Of a DNA stretch of 64,000 nt, positions 26,844-34,797 are shown one piece after another. Source of the stretch: Campylobacter estrildidarum (GTDB lineage: Bacteria; Campylobacterota; Campylobacteria; Campylobacterales; Campylobacteraceae); assembly GCF_005406205.1 (NCBI RefSeq), contig NZ_NXLZ01000001.1, positions 186,001-250,000 on the forward strand, written 5' to 3'. Each line of letters starts with the position of its first letter. Within the stretch, counting starts at the first letter, position 1. Made by a program: the position numbers and the translations under genes. The notes beneath the pieces were generated by a model. That model had not been told where the DNA came from and made no database searches. It saw only the letters and a list, made by a program, of their open reading frames with translations.

Positions 26844-27736
26844 TAAAAATCCCTATCTGTTATTGCTTTAACAATATCTTTTAACTTTTGATTAGAATAT
26901 TTATCTATAGCATCTATTGCATTTTTAGTATATTTTTTGACTTCTAAAACTGATTTTTCTAAAATTTCTTTTTCTTTAAATCGAGTTTTTATCCACAAAT
27001 TTTCTTCTTCATTTAGATCTTTTCGAAATAAATTTTTTAATTTAACCTTTTCTTCCTTATCTAGATTTTCAAAAAGATAAATATAAGGCAAGGTAGTTTT
27101 TCCTTCTTTAAAATCAGCCATAGCAGGCTTACCTAAGGTTTTATCATCACCCTTAATGTCTAAAATATCATCAACCATCTGAAAAGCAAGTCCTAAATTC
27201 TTTCCATATTCTCCAAAGGAACTCTCATCATAACCTGCTAAGATAGCTCCACATTTTGCACTTGCCTCGATCAAAACTGCTGTCTTATTATAAATCATTG
27301 TAAGATATTTTTCTTTATCTGTATTAAAATTTTTGCTTAAATTTACATCCATAAGCTCACCTATAGCAAGTTTTACAACCGCATCAGAAATAATACTTGC
27401 AAATCGAGCATTCATCTGGCTTAGTTCATAAAAAGCTTTAGAATACAAAATATCCCCTAGCATTAAAGCATTTTTAGTCCCAAATTCATAATTTACAGAT
27501 TTTGAACCTCTTCTAAGATTACTTTCATCGATAATATCATCATGTAACAAACTGGCTAAATGTATAAGCTCGATTGCTGCACAAATTTTTAAAGACTCTT
27601 TGCTTTCTCCTGCAATAGCTAAAAGTAATTTTGAACGCAATTTTTTACCCGATCTAACATTAGAAAGCATTTCTAAAATAGGCTCATAATTAAGTTCTTT
27701 TAAAAATTGTTTTATTAAATCATCAATTGCTTCCAT
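26843..27736 (-). CDS. ispB: Polyprenyl diphosphate synthase (quinone side chain type)
   Basis: About 297 residues from MEAIDDLIKQFLKEL, preceded by an AAGGGATT ribosome site; an upstream start at 27766 would overlap the previous gene and has no such site. Both Asp-rich prenyl transfer motifs are present: LLHDDIIDES (first) and MVDDILDIKGD (second), along with GKKLRSKLLLAIA. It elongates isoprenoid chains for menaquinone or undecaprenyl carriers; chain length cannot be read reliably. The hemA and ubiD neighbours support a role in respiratory quinone synthesis. Confidence 0.88.
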   Translation of the reverse strand: MEAIDDLIKQFLKELNYEPILEMLSNVRSGKKLRSKLLLAIAGESKESLKICAAIELIHLASLLHDDIIDESNLRRGSKSVNYEFGTKNALMLGDILYSKAFYELSQMNARFASIISDAVVKLAIGELMDVNLSKNFNTDKEKYLTMIYNKTAVLIEASAKCGAILAGYDESSFGEYGKNLGLAFQMVDDILDIKGDDKTLGKPAMADFKEGKTTLPYIYLFENLDKEEKVKLKNLFRKDLNEEENLWIKTRFKEKEILEKSVLEVKKYTKNAIDAIDKYSNQKLKDIVKAITDRDF

Positions 27737-27753
27737 ATTTAATCCCTTATTTA

Positions 27754-28275
27754 CTATTTTTCCCAATTTGTAAGTGGTTTCACTTGCGGTTTATTTAAAT
27801 CAATCATAGGAACGACTTGATTATTTTTTGGCGGATTTGTAAGTGGTTTTTTTCTTGGATCTAAAAATTCCACCATCACACGAGACTCCTTATCTTCAAT
27901 ATAAACTGTAAAAGTTGCTAAACCTTTATTATAACCACTAAATTCTAAAATAAGTCTTGCTCTATCTATATTTGGATTAGTATAATCAGGAATTAAAGTT
28001 TGTGTTACCCAGTCTAAATTTCTACGCAAACTCATTACAAATTGACGTGGATATTTTCGAAATTTAGAATGTACAATTATATTTGTATTATCAAATAAAG
28101 TCCAATAAAAATCAAAATTTTGAATCTTATCTTCATAACCAATTTCTTTAATTTGAACACTTGCCCTTTCGTCTTTTTTTAGAACAAATTTATAAGTATA
28201 TTCAAAAGTAGGAGCTGCATTCAAATTGCTTAAAAAAAATAATGATATAAAAAAATTACTCAAAAATTTTTGCAT
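27754..28275 (-). CDS. Conserved exported protein of unknown function
   Basis: A 173-residue protein with a signal peptide (MQKFLSNFFISLFFLSNLNA, cleavage after Ala), then a single compact, beta-rich region and a Pro/Lys-rich tail (KKPLTNPPKNNQ, KPQVKPLTNWEK) with a repeated PLTN. It is probably periplasmic. A homologue occupies the same slot in C. jejuni. No domain that I can name is visible. It overlaps the DUF2018 gene by one base. Confidence 0.75.
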   Translation of the reverse strand: MQKFLSNFFISLFFLSNLNAAPTFEYTYKFVLKKDERASVQIKEIGYEDKIQNFDFYWTLFDNTNIIVHSKFRKYPRQFVMSLRRNLDWVTQTLIPDYTNPNIDRARLILEFSGYNKGLATFTVYIEDKESRVMVEFLDPRKKPLTNPPKNNQVVPMIDLNKPQVKPLTNWEK

Positions 28276-28538
28276 TAGCCTTCGTGTCCTAAAATTTTTA
28301 CACCCAATTCTATATAAATATCATTTTGTCTTTGTTCTATAAAATCTCCATTTTCAAGTATGAAATTTTTAACATCTATTTCATTTAAACCTTGTTTTTC
28401 CAAAAGTTCTATCATAGCAATATACTCAGAGAAAAAATTTTCAAAGACTTTCTCCAAAGCTCCCAAATTTCCATTCTGTATTATTTCTATAAATTTTTCT
28501 TTAGGAGTTTTGTTAAACATTTCATCAAAAATATCCAT
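28275..28538 (-). CDS. DUF2018-family small acidic protein
   Basis: An 87-residue acidic helical protein (MDIFDEMFNKTPKEKFIEIIQNGN ... RQNDIYIELGVKILGHEG). Its size and sequence match a small family restricted to Campylobacter and Helicobacter (DUF2018), with no known function. It is the first gene of the run leading to the polyprenyl synthase and hemA, and has an AAGGAAAAC ribosome site. Confidence 0.78.
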   Translation of the reverse strand: MDIFDEMFNKTPKEKFIEIIQNGNLGALEKVFENFFSEYIAMIELLEKQGLNEIDVKNFILENGDFIEQRQNDIYIELGVKILGHEG

Positions 28539-28616
28539 TGTTTTCCTTGAAAATATAAGTTTTTGATTATAAAATTTTAATCGTTAAAAGTAGCTAAATT
28601 AAAAAACTAGAAAAGA

Positions 28617-28640
28617 TTTTGAGGTTTTTAAACCTCAAAA
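28617..28640 (-). terminator. Intrinsic terminator of the oor operon
   Basis: Two bases past the oorC stop, TTTTGAGGTTT pairs perfectly with AAACCTCAAAA. On the minus strand the stem is followed by TCTTTTCTAGTTTTTT. The 11-bp stem and U-rich tail make this the clearest terminator in the window next to the one after clpB. Confidence 0.75.
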
Positions 28641-28642
28641 AA

Positions 28643-29203
28643 TTACAAAGACTTCGGTTTAGTTTCTTTTGCATATTTAATGCCCAAATCAAAGGCTTTT
28701 GAATTTGCATCACGGGTTTTTGATGGAACCATATGAAGCATTGTTTCTTTTAAAACTTCTAAATCAATACATTGACTCATATAAGCAGCAATGGCTAAAG
28801 CTACAACAGATTGAGTTGCGACATTGCCTACCTCATCTTTGGCTATAGTAATGATTGGAATTTCAAAAATCTGCCATCTTTTATAATCTTCATTTTCAGG
28901 ATGTACTAAATTAGGTTCTACAACGATAATTCCACCTTCTTTTACACCACTGCGAAAACCCTTATAACCCTTATCAGCAGTTGAAAGCATAAAATTAACT
29001 TCTCCTTCTATAGCATAAGGAAAAAGAATTTCTTTATCATCTATGATAATATCTACTTTTGTAGGACCTCCTCGCACTTGAGAAGTGTAAGTAGAGGCTT
29101 TAAAAGCTTGACGTCCTTCTTTAATGGCTGCTTCAGCTAAAATTTCTCCCGCAGTGATCACTCCTTGACCACCTTCACCACCGAATCTTAATTGATATTT
29201 CAT
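28643..29203 (-). CDS. oorC: 2-oxoglutarate:acceptor oxidoreductase, gamma subunit
   Basis: A 186-residue protein of the pyruvate/ketoacid ferredoxin oxidoreductase gamma family (GGEGGQGVITAGEILAEAA, TYTSQVRGGPTKVDIIID). It is the last gene of oorDABC and overlaps oorB by four bases. The four-subunit enzyme oxidises 2-oxoglutarate to succinyl-CoA, replacing the classical dehydrogenase in Campylobacter and Helicobacter. It is oxygen sensitive and passes electrons to flavodoxin or ferredoxin. Confidence 0.95.
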   Translation of the reverse strand: MKYQLRFGGEGGQGVITAGEILAEAAIKEGRQAFKASTYTSQVRGGPTKVDIIIDDKEILFPYAIEGEVNFMLSTADKGYKGFRSGVKEGGIIVVEPNLVHPENEDYKRWQIFEIPIITIAKDEVGNVATQSVVALAIAAYMSQCIDLEVLKETMLHMVPSKTRDANSKAFDLGIKYAKETKPKSL

Positions 29204-30045
29204 TTTAAAGCTCCTAAATCTACCATTCTTTTTTCCTTAGCTGCACGACGCACTTCTTCATAAGCTTGGCAATATTCTGGTTGAGAATTATCCTCGTGAA
29301 GTATTCCTGTTGGAAATTTATCTTTTCTTTCTTCAAAATCCATACTTTCAAACTTAGTCTTATCTACAACGCGATTTTTAATCCAATCAAGCATTGCAGT
29401 TGCTTCTCCCATTTTATTTTTTCTTCCTAGATTGATATGACAATTTGAAAAAACATCTACAAAACTATAACCTTTGTGAGCTAAAGCCTTATAAATTAAA
29501 TTCTCAAGTTTATTAGCCTCTATAACATTTCCTCTTGCAACAAAAGAAGCTCCTGCAGCCTTTGTTAATTCACAAGCATCAAAATTCGGATCGATATTTC
29601 CAAATTGTGCAGTTACCGTGTAAAAACCCTTTGGAGTTGTTGGAGAAGTCTGAGAATTTGTAAGTCCATAAATAAAATTATTGATCACTATGTGGGTTAA
29701 ATCTATATTTCTACGACAACCATGTATAGTATGATTTCCACCAATTGCTAAAGTATCACCATCTCCACTTACAACTATCACGTGTTTTGTAGGATTTGCT
29801 AGTTTTATTCCTGTTGCATAGGCAATAGCTCTACCATGTGTAGTATGTACAGTATTGCAATTTACATAAGAACTCATTCTACCGCTACAACCAATCCCTG
29901 AAACAAGACAAACATCATCCATATTCCAACCAAGTTTTTCTATTGCACGGATAATACATTTTAAAACAACACCATCGCCGCATCCCCAACACCACTGAGT
30001 TGGAAGTTTATCTGTTCTTAAATATTCATCATAATTAAATGCCAT
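29200..30045 (-). CDS. oorB: 2-oxoglutarate:acceptor oxidoreductase, beta subunit
   Basis: A 281-residue thiamine-diphosphate subunit: WCWGCGDGVVLKCI with cluster-type cysteines near the N-terminus, the ThDP motif VSGDGDTLAIGGNHTIHGCRRNID, and NFIYGLTNSQTSPTTPKG. It works with OorA in the catalytic core. It lies one base from oorA and overlaps oorC by four bases. No key motif is missing. Confidence 0.96.
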   Translation of the reverse strand: MAFNYDEYLRTDKLPTQWCWGCGDGVVLKCIIRAIEKLGWNMDDVCLVSGIGCSGRMSSYVNCNTVHTTHGRAIAYATGIKLANPTKHVIVVSGDGDTLAIGGNHTIHGCRRNIDLTHIVINNFIYGLTNSQTSPTTPKGFYTVTAQFGNIDPNFDACELTKAAGASFVARGNVIEANKLENLIYKALAHKGYSFVDVFSNCHINLGRKNKMGEATAMLDWIKNRVVDKTKFESMDFEERKDKFPTGILHEDNSQPEYCQAYEEVRRAAKEKRMVDLGALK

Positions 30046-30046
30046 T

Positions 30047-31171
30047 TTATATATTCTCCTTTACTTTTGCAATGATTTCACTAGGGGTTATAGGACGACC
30101 ATTTGCACGATGTAAGCTAATAAAATCGCGACGTGAAGACACTCTCTCAATTTCTTCAAGATATTGTCCCATATTAAGTTCGCTTACCATAACTTTTTTA
30201 AATTTACTTACCACTTCGGCAATTTTTTTCTCTGCTACAGGATAAAGAGTAATAGGACGAAAAAGTCCTGCTTTGATACCTTCTTCTCTAAGTCTAATAA
30301 TAGCCTCTTTTGCAGAACGACTCACACTTCCATAGGCTATGATTAAAAATTCAGCATCTTCGAGCATATATTCTTCATAGGCGCAAATATCTTCACGATT
30401 GTTATTAATCTTACCTATAAGTCTTTCTATATTTTTCTTTACTATAGTACCATCTTCAGTTGGAAAGCCTATATCTCCATGGTGAAGTCCTGTTACGTGA
30501 TAACGATAACCTGTAAAGAAAGGATTTAGAGTTGCTGGTTCATTTTCATTAGCCGCATAAGGTTTATAATCTTTTTTATTTCCTTCGAATTTTTTACGAT
30601 TATAGATTTTAATATCTTTTAAATCTGGCAATACTGCTTTTCCATTCATATGTCCAACAGTTTCATCCATAAGCAAAAATACTGGAGTCATATATTTTTC
30701 AGCCAAATTAAAAGCCCTTATAGTCTCTAAATACGCCTCTTCAAGAGAAGCAGGCGCGATAGCTATACTTGCAAAATCTCCGTGAGTAGGTGCTTTTGCT
30801 TGAAACAAATCTCCTTGTGCTACTCTTGTTGGAAGACCTGTTGATGGGCCTCCACGCATAACATTGACAATCACAAGTGGAATTTCGGCAATAAACGCAA
30901 GTCCAATTTGCTCTGCTTTTAAAGAAATTCCTGGACCGCTACTTGCTGTCATAGCCTTTACTCCGCTCATTGCTGCACCGATTGCTACGCTAATTCCTGA
31001 AATCTCATCTTCCATTTGTATAAAAGTCCCATCATTTGCAGGAAGCATGTGACTTAATTCGTGTGCAATTTCGCTACTTGGAGTAATAGGATAACCACCA
31101 AAAAATTTACATCCACAATCAATTGCTGCTTGTGCAATTAAAACATTACCTGTTGCTATAACTTCTCTCAT
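30047..31171 (-). CDS. oorA: 2-oxoglutarate:acceptor oxidoreductase, alpha subunit
   Basis: A 374-residue protein starting with EVIATGNVLIAQAAIDCGCKFFGGYPITPSSEIAHEL, and containing KAMTASSGPGISLKAEQIGLA and NVMRGGPSTGLPTRVAQGDL. These are the pyrimidine-domain and core signatures of the alpha subunit of ketoacid:ferredoxin oxidoreductases. It follows oorD by 9 bp and precedes oorB by 1 bp. Confidence 0.96.
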   Translation of the reverse strand: MREVIATGNVLIAQAAIDCGCKFFGGYPITPSSEIAHELSHMLPANDGTFIQMEDEISGISVAIGAAMSGVKAMTASSGPGISLKAEQIGLAFIAEIPLVIVNVMRGGPSTGLPTRVAQGDLFQAKAPTHGDFASIAIAPASLEEAYLETIRAFNLAEKYMTPVFLLMDETVGHMNGKAVLPDLKDIKIYNRKKFEGNKKDYKPYAANENEPATLNPFFTGYRYHVTGLHHGDIGFPTEDGTIVKKNIERLIGKINNNREDICAYEEYMLEDAEFLIIAYGSVSRSAKEAIIRLREEGIKAGLFRPITLYPVAEKKIAEVVSKFKKVMVSELNMGQYLEEIERVSSRRDFISLHRANGRPITPSEIIAKVKENI

Positions 31172-31180
31172 TATTTTTTC

Positions 31181-31492
31181 CTATGCCAATTTTTTATACT
31201 TGTTGTTTTTTACGGCTAAAGCTCTATCTTTAGCTTCTGGAGTAAGTTTAGCAAATTTAAACTCATCTCTTTTTGCCACCATAATTGCAAAATCTGGACA
31301 ATGTGTTTCACATTCAGTACAACCTATGCAAGATTCTGGATGCACAACTTCTATCATTTGTCCCAAAACTGCATGTACATCATCACGCATAGCTAAAACT
31401 CCTGCTGGACAATAGCTTACGCAAATATTACAAGCCTTACACCGAAATTCATCTACCCAAACTGGGATATTTTTTGGAGCTACTACACTCAT
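31181..31492 (-). CDS. oorD: 2-oxoglutarate:acceptor oxidoreductase, delta (ferredoxin) subunit
   Basis: A 103-residue 2[4Fe-4S] ferredoxin-like protein with two four-cysteine motifs, CKACNICVSYCPAG and CIGCTECETHCPDF. It is the first gene of oorDABC. In C. jejuni sucC and sucD precede it. Here the next gene upstream is mdh, only 79 bp away, with an AT-rich gap that probably contains the oor promoter. It transfers electrons out of the Oor complex. Confidence 0.95.
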   Translation of the reverse strand: MSVVAPKNIPVWVDEFRCKACNICVSYCPAGVLAMRDDVHAVLGQMIEVVHPESCIGCTECETHCPDFAIMVAKRDEFKFAKLTPEAKDRALAVKNNKYKKLA

Positions 31493-31571
31493 ATATTTCC
31501 TTTGTTAAATTAATTTTTTATATCATATAATTATTTTTTTAAATTATATTTAAAATTCTTTTTCTCAATCA

Positions 31572-32480
31572 TTATTCTTTATCTCCTTTATATTGATATT
31601 TACTTAAAGATTGTTCCAACTTTTGTTTTTCTTGTACACTGAGTTCCATTTTCATAATTTCAATAACGCCTTCAAATCCCAATCTTGCCATAACTCCTAA
31701 AGCTTTATTCTTAACACCAAAATCTCCATGCAAAATAACACTCATAGGTAGAAATTCTCCGCTTCTAATTGATTCTATCATCCTAATGCAAGCACTAGCA
31801 GGTGCTAAATAAGCTGAATTTTTTAAGTATTTTATAACTTTAGCGCCACCTGTTTTAACTTCATTTTCCAAATCTTCAAACTCTTCTTCACTTAAAAAAT
31901 CATCTATGCTTTTATTATTAACCTTTGCATAAGATTTCACCAAAACCATATCATCATTGTGAAAGCCTATAAGTCTAGTATCTACTCTTGATACTTTGAC
32001 ATTTAATTTTTTAGCAACTTCGTATTTAAAACGCGCGTTATCTAAAATTCCAGCCATTGCAACAATTTTTTTAGACGAAAAAAGCCTACTTTCATATAAG
32101 GTATTAAGCAAAAAATCTACAGGATTAGTTAGAACAATAAAAAGTGGATCAGGGATAAACTCTTTAATTTTTTTTGCACAATCTAATAAAATACTTGCAT
32201 TTAATTGCAAAAGTTCTTCTCTGCTTTGCCCGTCTTTTCTCGTAAAACCTGCACCAAAAACAACTATATCGGAATTTTGAGTATATTTATAATCTTGAGT
32301 GCAAATTAAATCAATGTCTAAATTCAAAGCAGCTATACTTTGAGCAAGTTCCAATTCTTTTGCAATCAATAATTCTTCATTAATATCAATCAAAACAATC
32401 TGACTTACTAACTCGCGCAAAATCAAGCCATAAGAAAGACTTGATCCGATATTACCTGCACCTATAATTGTAATTTTCAT
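31572..32480 (-). CDS. mdh: Malate dehydrogenase (lactate/malate dehydrogenase family)
   Basis: A 302-residue LDH-like protein with GAGNIGSSLSYGL, the specificity loop FTRKDGQSREELLQLN, TNPVDFLLNTL and the catalytic-His region RLIGFHNDDMV. The Arg of TRKDG stands where lactate dehydrogenases have Gln, favouring malate/oxaloacetate. The catalytic His is kept, although the usual HGD reads HND, as I recall for C. jejuni. The start overlaps the icd stop by four bases. With icd and oor it forms a partial TCA block from which sucCD is missing. Confidence 0.9.
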   Translation of the reverse strand: MKITIIGAGNIGSSLSYGLILRELVSQIVLIDINEELLIAKELELAQSIAALNLDIDLICTQDYKYTQNSDIVVFGAGFTRKDGQSREELLQLNASILLDCAKKIKEFIPDPLFIVLTNPVDFLLNTLYESRLFSSKKIVAMAGILDNARFKYEVAKKLNVKVSRVDTRLIGFHNDDMVLVKSYAKVNNKSIDDFLSEEEFEDLENEVKTGGAKVIKYLKNSAYLAPASACIRMIESIRSGEFLPMSVILHGDFGVKNKALGVMARLGFEGVIEIMKMELSVQEKQKLEQSLSKYQYKGDKE

Positions 32481-34681
32481 CTTTGCTCTATTTTCTGTAT
32501 AATAGCATTAAAAGTTACACTTGGACGCATAATTTTCTCTGCTTTTTTATCATCAAATTTATAATATCCGCCTAAATCAATCTCGATTCCTTGAGTATTA
32601 TTAAATTCAGATCTAATTTTTTCTTCATTAGAAGAGAATTCTAAAGCAATATCTTTAAAAAAAGTTTGAAGTTCTATATCATTTGCTTGTCTTGCTAAAT
32701 GATTTGAAAAATACATAGCCAAATAAAAATGACTAGTGCGATTATCATCTTCTTTAACTTTTCTTGAAGGAGTTTTGTTATTTTCAAGCCAATCTCCAAT
32801 AGCTTCATCTAAACATTCTGCTAAAACTTTAGCTTTATGGTTGTTGCATTTATTGGCATAAAATTCCAAACTCGCTTGCAAAGCTAAAAATTCACCCAAA
32901 CTATCCCAGCGTAAATGATTTTCCTTAACCAATTGTTCTACTTGCTTAGGTGCTGATCCACCTGCTCCTGTTTCAAACATAGCACCCCCGTTTAACATAG
33001 GTACAACTGAAAGCATTTTAGCACTTGTTCCAAGTTCTAAAATAGGAAAAAGATCAGTTAAATAATCCCTTAAAACATTACCCGTAATAGAAATAACATC
33101 TTTGCCGGATCGAATAAGTTCTAAACTTCTCAAACATGCTTCTTTTGGAGACATAATAGCTATAACTTTACCCTTCTCTTTTAAGCGATTTTGAACCAAA
33201 TCTATCATAATTTTATTACTTGCTCTTTTAGAATCTAGCCAAAAAATTGCTTCATTTCCAGTTAATTCAGCTCTTTCAATACCTAAATCTATCCAATTAA
33301 GTACGGCATCAAATTTTGCCTGATTTACTCTATAAATATCCCCTTTTTTTACCTTATGCTCAAGTAAAATTTTGCCATTAAAAACAATTTTAAAAATTCC
33401 GTCTTCTTTAGCGACAAAAGTTTTATCGTGTGAGCCATATTCTTGTGCCTTTTTTGCCATCAAACCTACATTGGAAACACTACCTAGTTTTGCAGGATTT
33501 AAAGTGCCATTTTTGCACAAATCTTCAAGTACTGCCTCATAAATAGTTGCATAGGTTTGATCAGGAATAACCGCATTGGTATCTTTTAATTTACCTTCTT
33601 TATCCCATAATTTTGCTCCATTTTTAAGCATTGCCGGCATAGAAGCATCTACAATCACATCGCTTGGAACATGTAAATTTGTAATACCTTTATCAGAATT
33701 AACCATAGAAATTTCAGCAGATTGAGACAAAATTTCATTATATTTCTTTAAAATGGCTTCTTTTTTAGCAGAATTTTCAATTTTTACCAAAAGCTCACTT
33801 AAACCATTATTCGGATTTATTCCTATTTTTTCAAATTCTTCACTAAATTCATCAAATAATTCTTTAAAAAATATTTTAAGAGCATAACCAAAAAGTATAG
33901 GATCACTAACTTTCATCATAGTTGCTTTTAAATGAAGTGAAAAAAGTACATCGTTATCTTTGCTTACTTGAATTTCTTTAGCAAAAAATTTCTCTAGTTT
34001 TTTTACATCCATAAAAGTAGCATCTAAAATTTCATTCTTCTCAAGCTTTAAATCTTTTTTTAAAACTTCATTCTTTCCATCTCTTGATAAAAATTCAATA
34101 CTGGCTATACAATCTTGTTCAACCAAAACAGCTTTCTCGTTTGAGAAAAAATCTCCTTCTTTCATATAAGAAACACAAGTTTTAGATTTTGGATCAAAAT
34201 CGCTAATACGATAAGGATTATTTTTAGCATAATCTTTTACAGCCTTGGTAGAACGACGATCTGAATTACCTTGCCTAAGAACAGGATTAACCGCTGAGCC
34301 TAAAACTTTTTGATATTTTGCTTTTATTTGAATTTCTTCATCATTTTTTGGCTCATCTGGGTAATTTGGTAACATATAACCTTTATCCTGTAATTCTTTA
34401 ATGGCTGATTTCAGCTGAGGAATAGAAGCTGAAATATTAGGAGTTTTGATTATATTTGCATCCGGTTTTTTTACAAGTTCTCCTAAAAACACTAAGGCAT
34501 CTTCACATTTTTGTTCATCTTTTAAATAGTCATTAAAGGTTGCTAAAATTCTTCCAGATAAAGAAATATCAGAGGTTTTAACCCCTATATGTGCTCTACT
34601 TAAAAAAGCTTTTACTATTGGCAAGAACGAATAAGTAGCCAATGCGGGAGATTCATCTGTTAAAGTGTAAGTAATTTGCAT
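32477..34681 (-). CDS. icd: Isocitrate dehydrogenase, monomeric NADP type
   Basis: A 734-residue protein, the length of the monomeric (about 80 kDa) isocitrate dehydrogenases and unrelated in size to dimeric enteric Icd. Family segments include YTLTDESPALATYSFLPIV, GNSDRRSTKAVKDYAKNNPYR, HLKATMMKVSDPILFGYAL, MAKKAQEYGSHDKTF and ETGAGGSAPKQVEQLVKENHLRWDSLGEF. It decarboxylates isocitrate to 2-oxoglutarate, the substrate of Oor encoded downstream. It is translationally coupled to mdh. Confidence 0.96.
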   Translation of the reverse strand: MQITYTLTDESPALATYSFLPIVKAFLSRAHIGVKTSDISLSGRILATFNDYLKDEQKCEDALVFLGELVKKPDANIIKTPNISASIPQLKSAIKELQDKGYMLPNYPDEPKNDEEIQIKAKYQKVLGSAVNPVLRQGNSDRRSTKAVKDYAKNNPYRISDFDPKSKTCVSYMKEGDFFSNEKAVLVEQDCIASIEFLSRDGKNEVLKKDLKLEKNEILDATFMDVKKLEKFFAKEIQVSKDNDVLFSLHLKATMMKVSDPILFGYALKIFFKELFDEFSEEFEKIGINPNNGLSELLVKIENSAKKEAILKKYNEILSQSAEISMVNSDKGITNLHVPSDVIVDASMPAMLKNGAKLWDKEGKLKDTNAVIPDQTYATIYEAVLEDLCKNGTLNPAKLGSVSNVGLMAKKAQEYGSHDKTFVAKEDGIFKIVFNGKILLEHKVKKGDIYRVNQAKFDAVLNWIDLGIERAELTGNEAIFWLDSKRASNKIMIDLVQNRLKEKGKVIAIMSPKEACLRSLELIRSGKDVISITGNVLRDYLTDLFPILELGTSAKMLSVVPMLNGGAMFETGAGGSAPKQVEQLVKENHLRWDSLGEFLALQASLEFYANKCNNHKAKVLAECLDEAIGDWLENNKTPSRKVKEDDNRTSHFYLAMYFSNHLARQANDIELQTFFKDIALEFSSNEEKIRSEFNNTQGIEIDLGGYYKFDDKKAEKIMRPSVTFNAIIQKIEQR

Positions 34682-34797
34682 TTTTTATCCTTCTTAAAGT
34701 GCTAATTTTTTATATAACTTAAGTATATTACAATTATAAAAAAATGCAAGAGTAATTTTAAAGTTTATTTTAGTTTTAGCAAAATTTTATTACTTTT

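Noticed and set aside
31572-32480. mdh as a defective gene because the HGD motif reads HND
   Set aside because: The catalytic His and the Arg of TRKDG are intact, and I recall the same HND in the C. jejuni enzyme, so it is a lineage feature and not damage.
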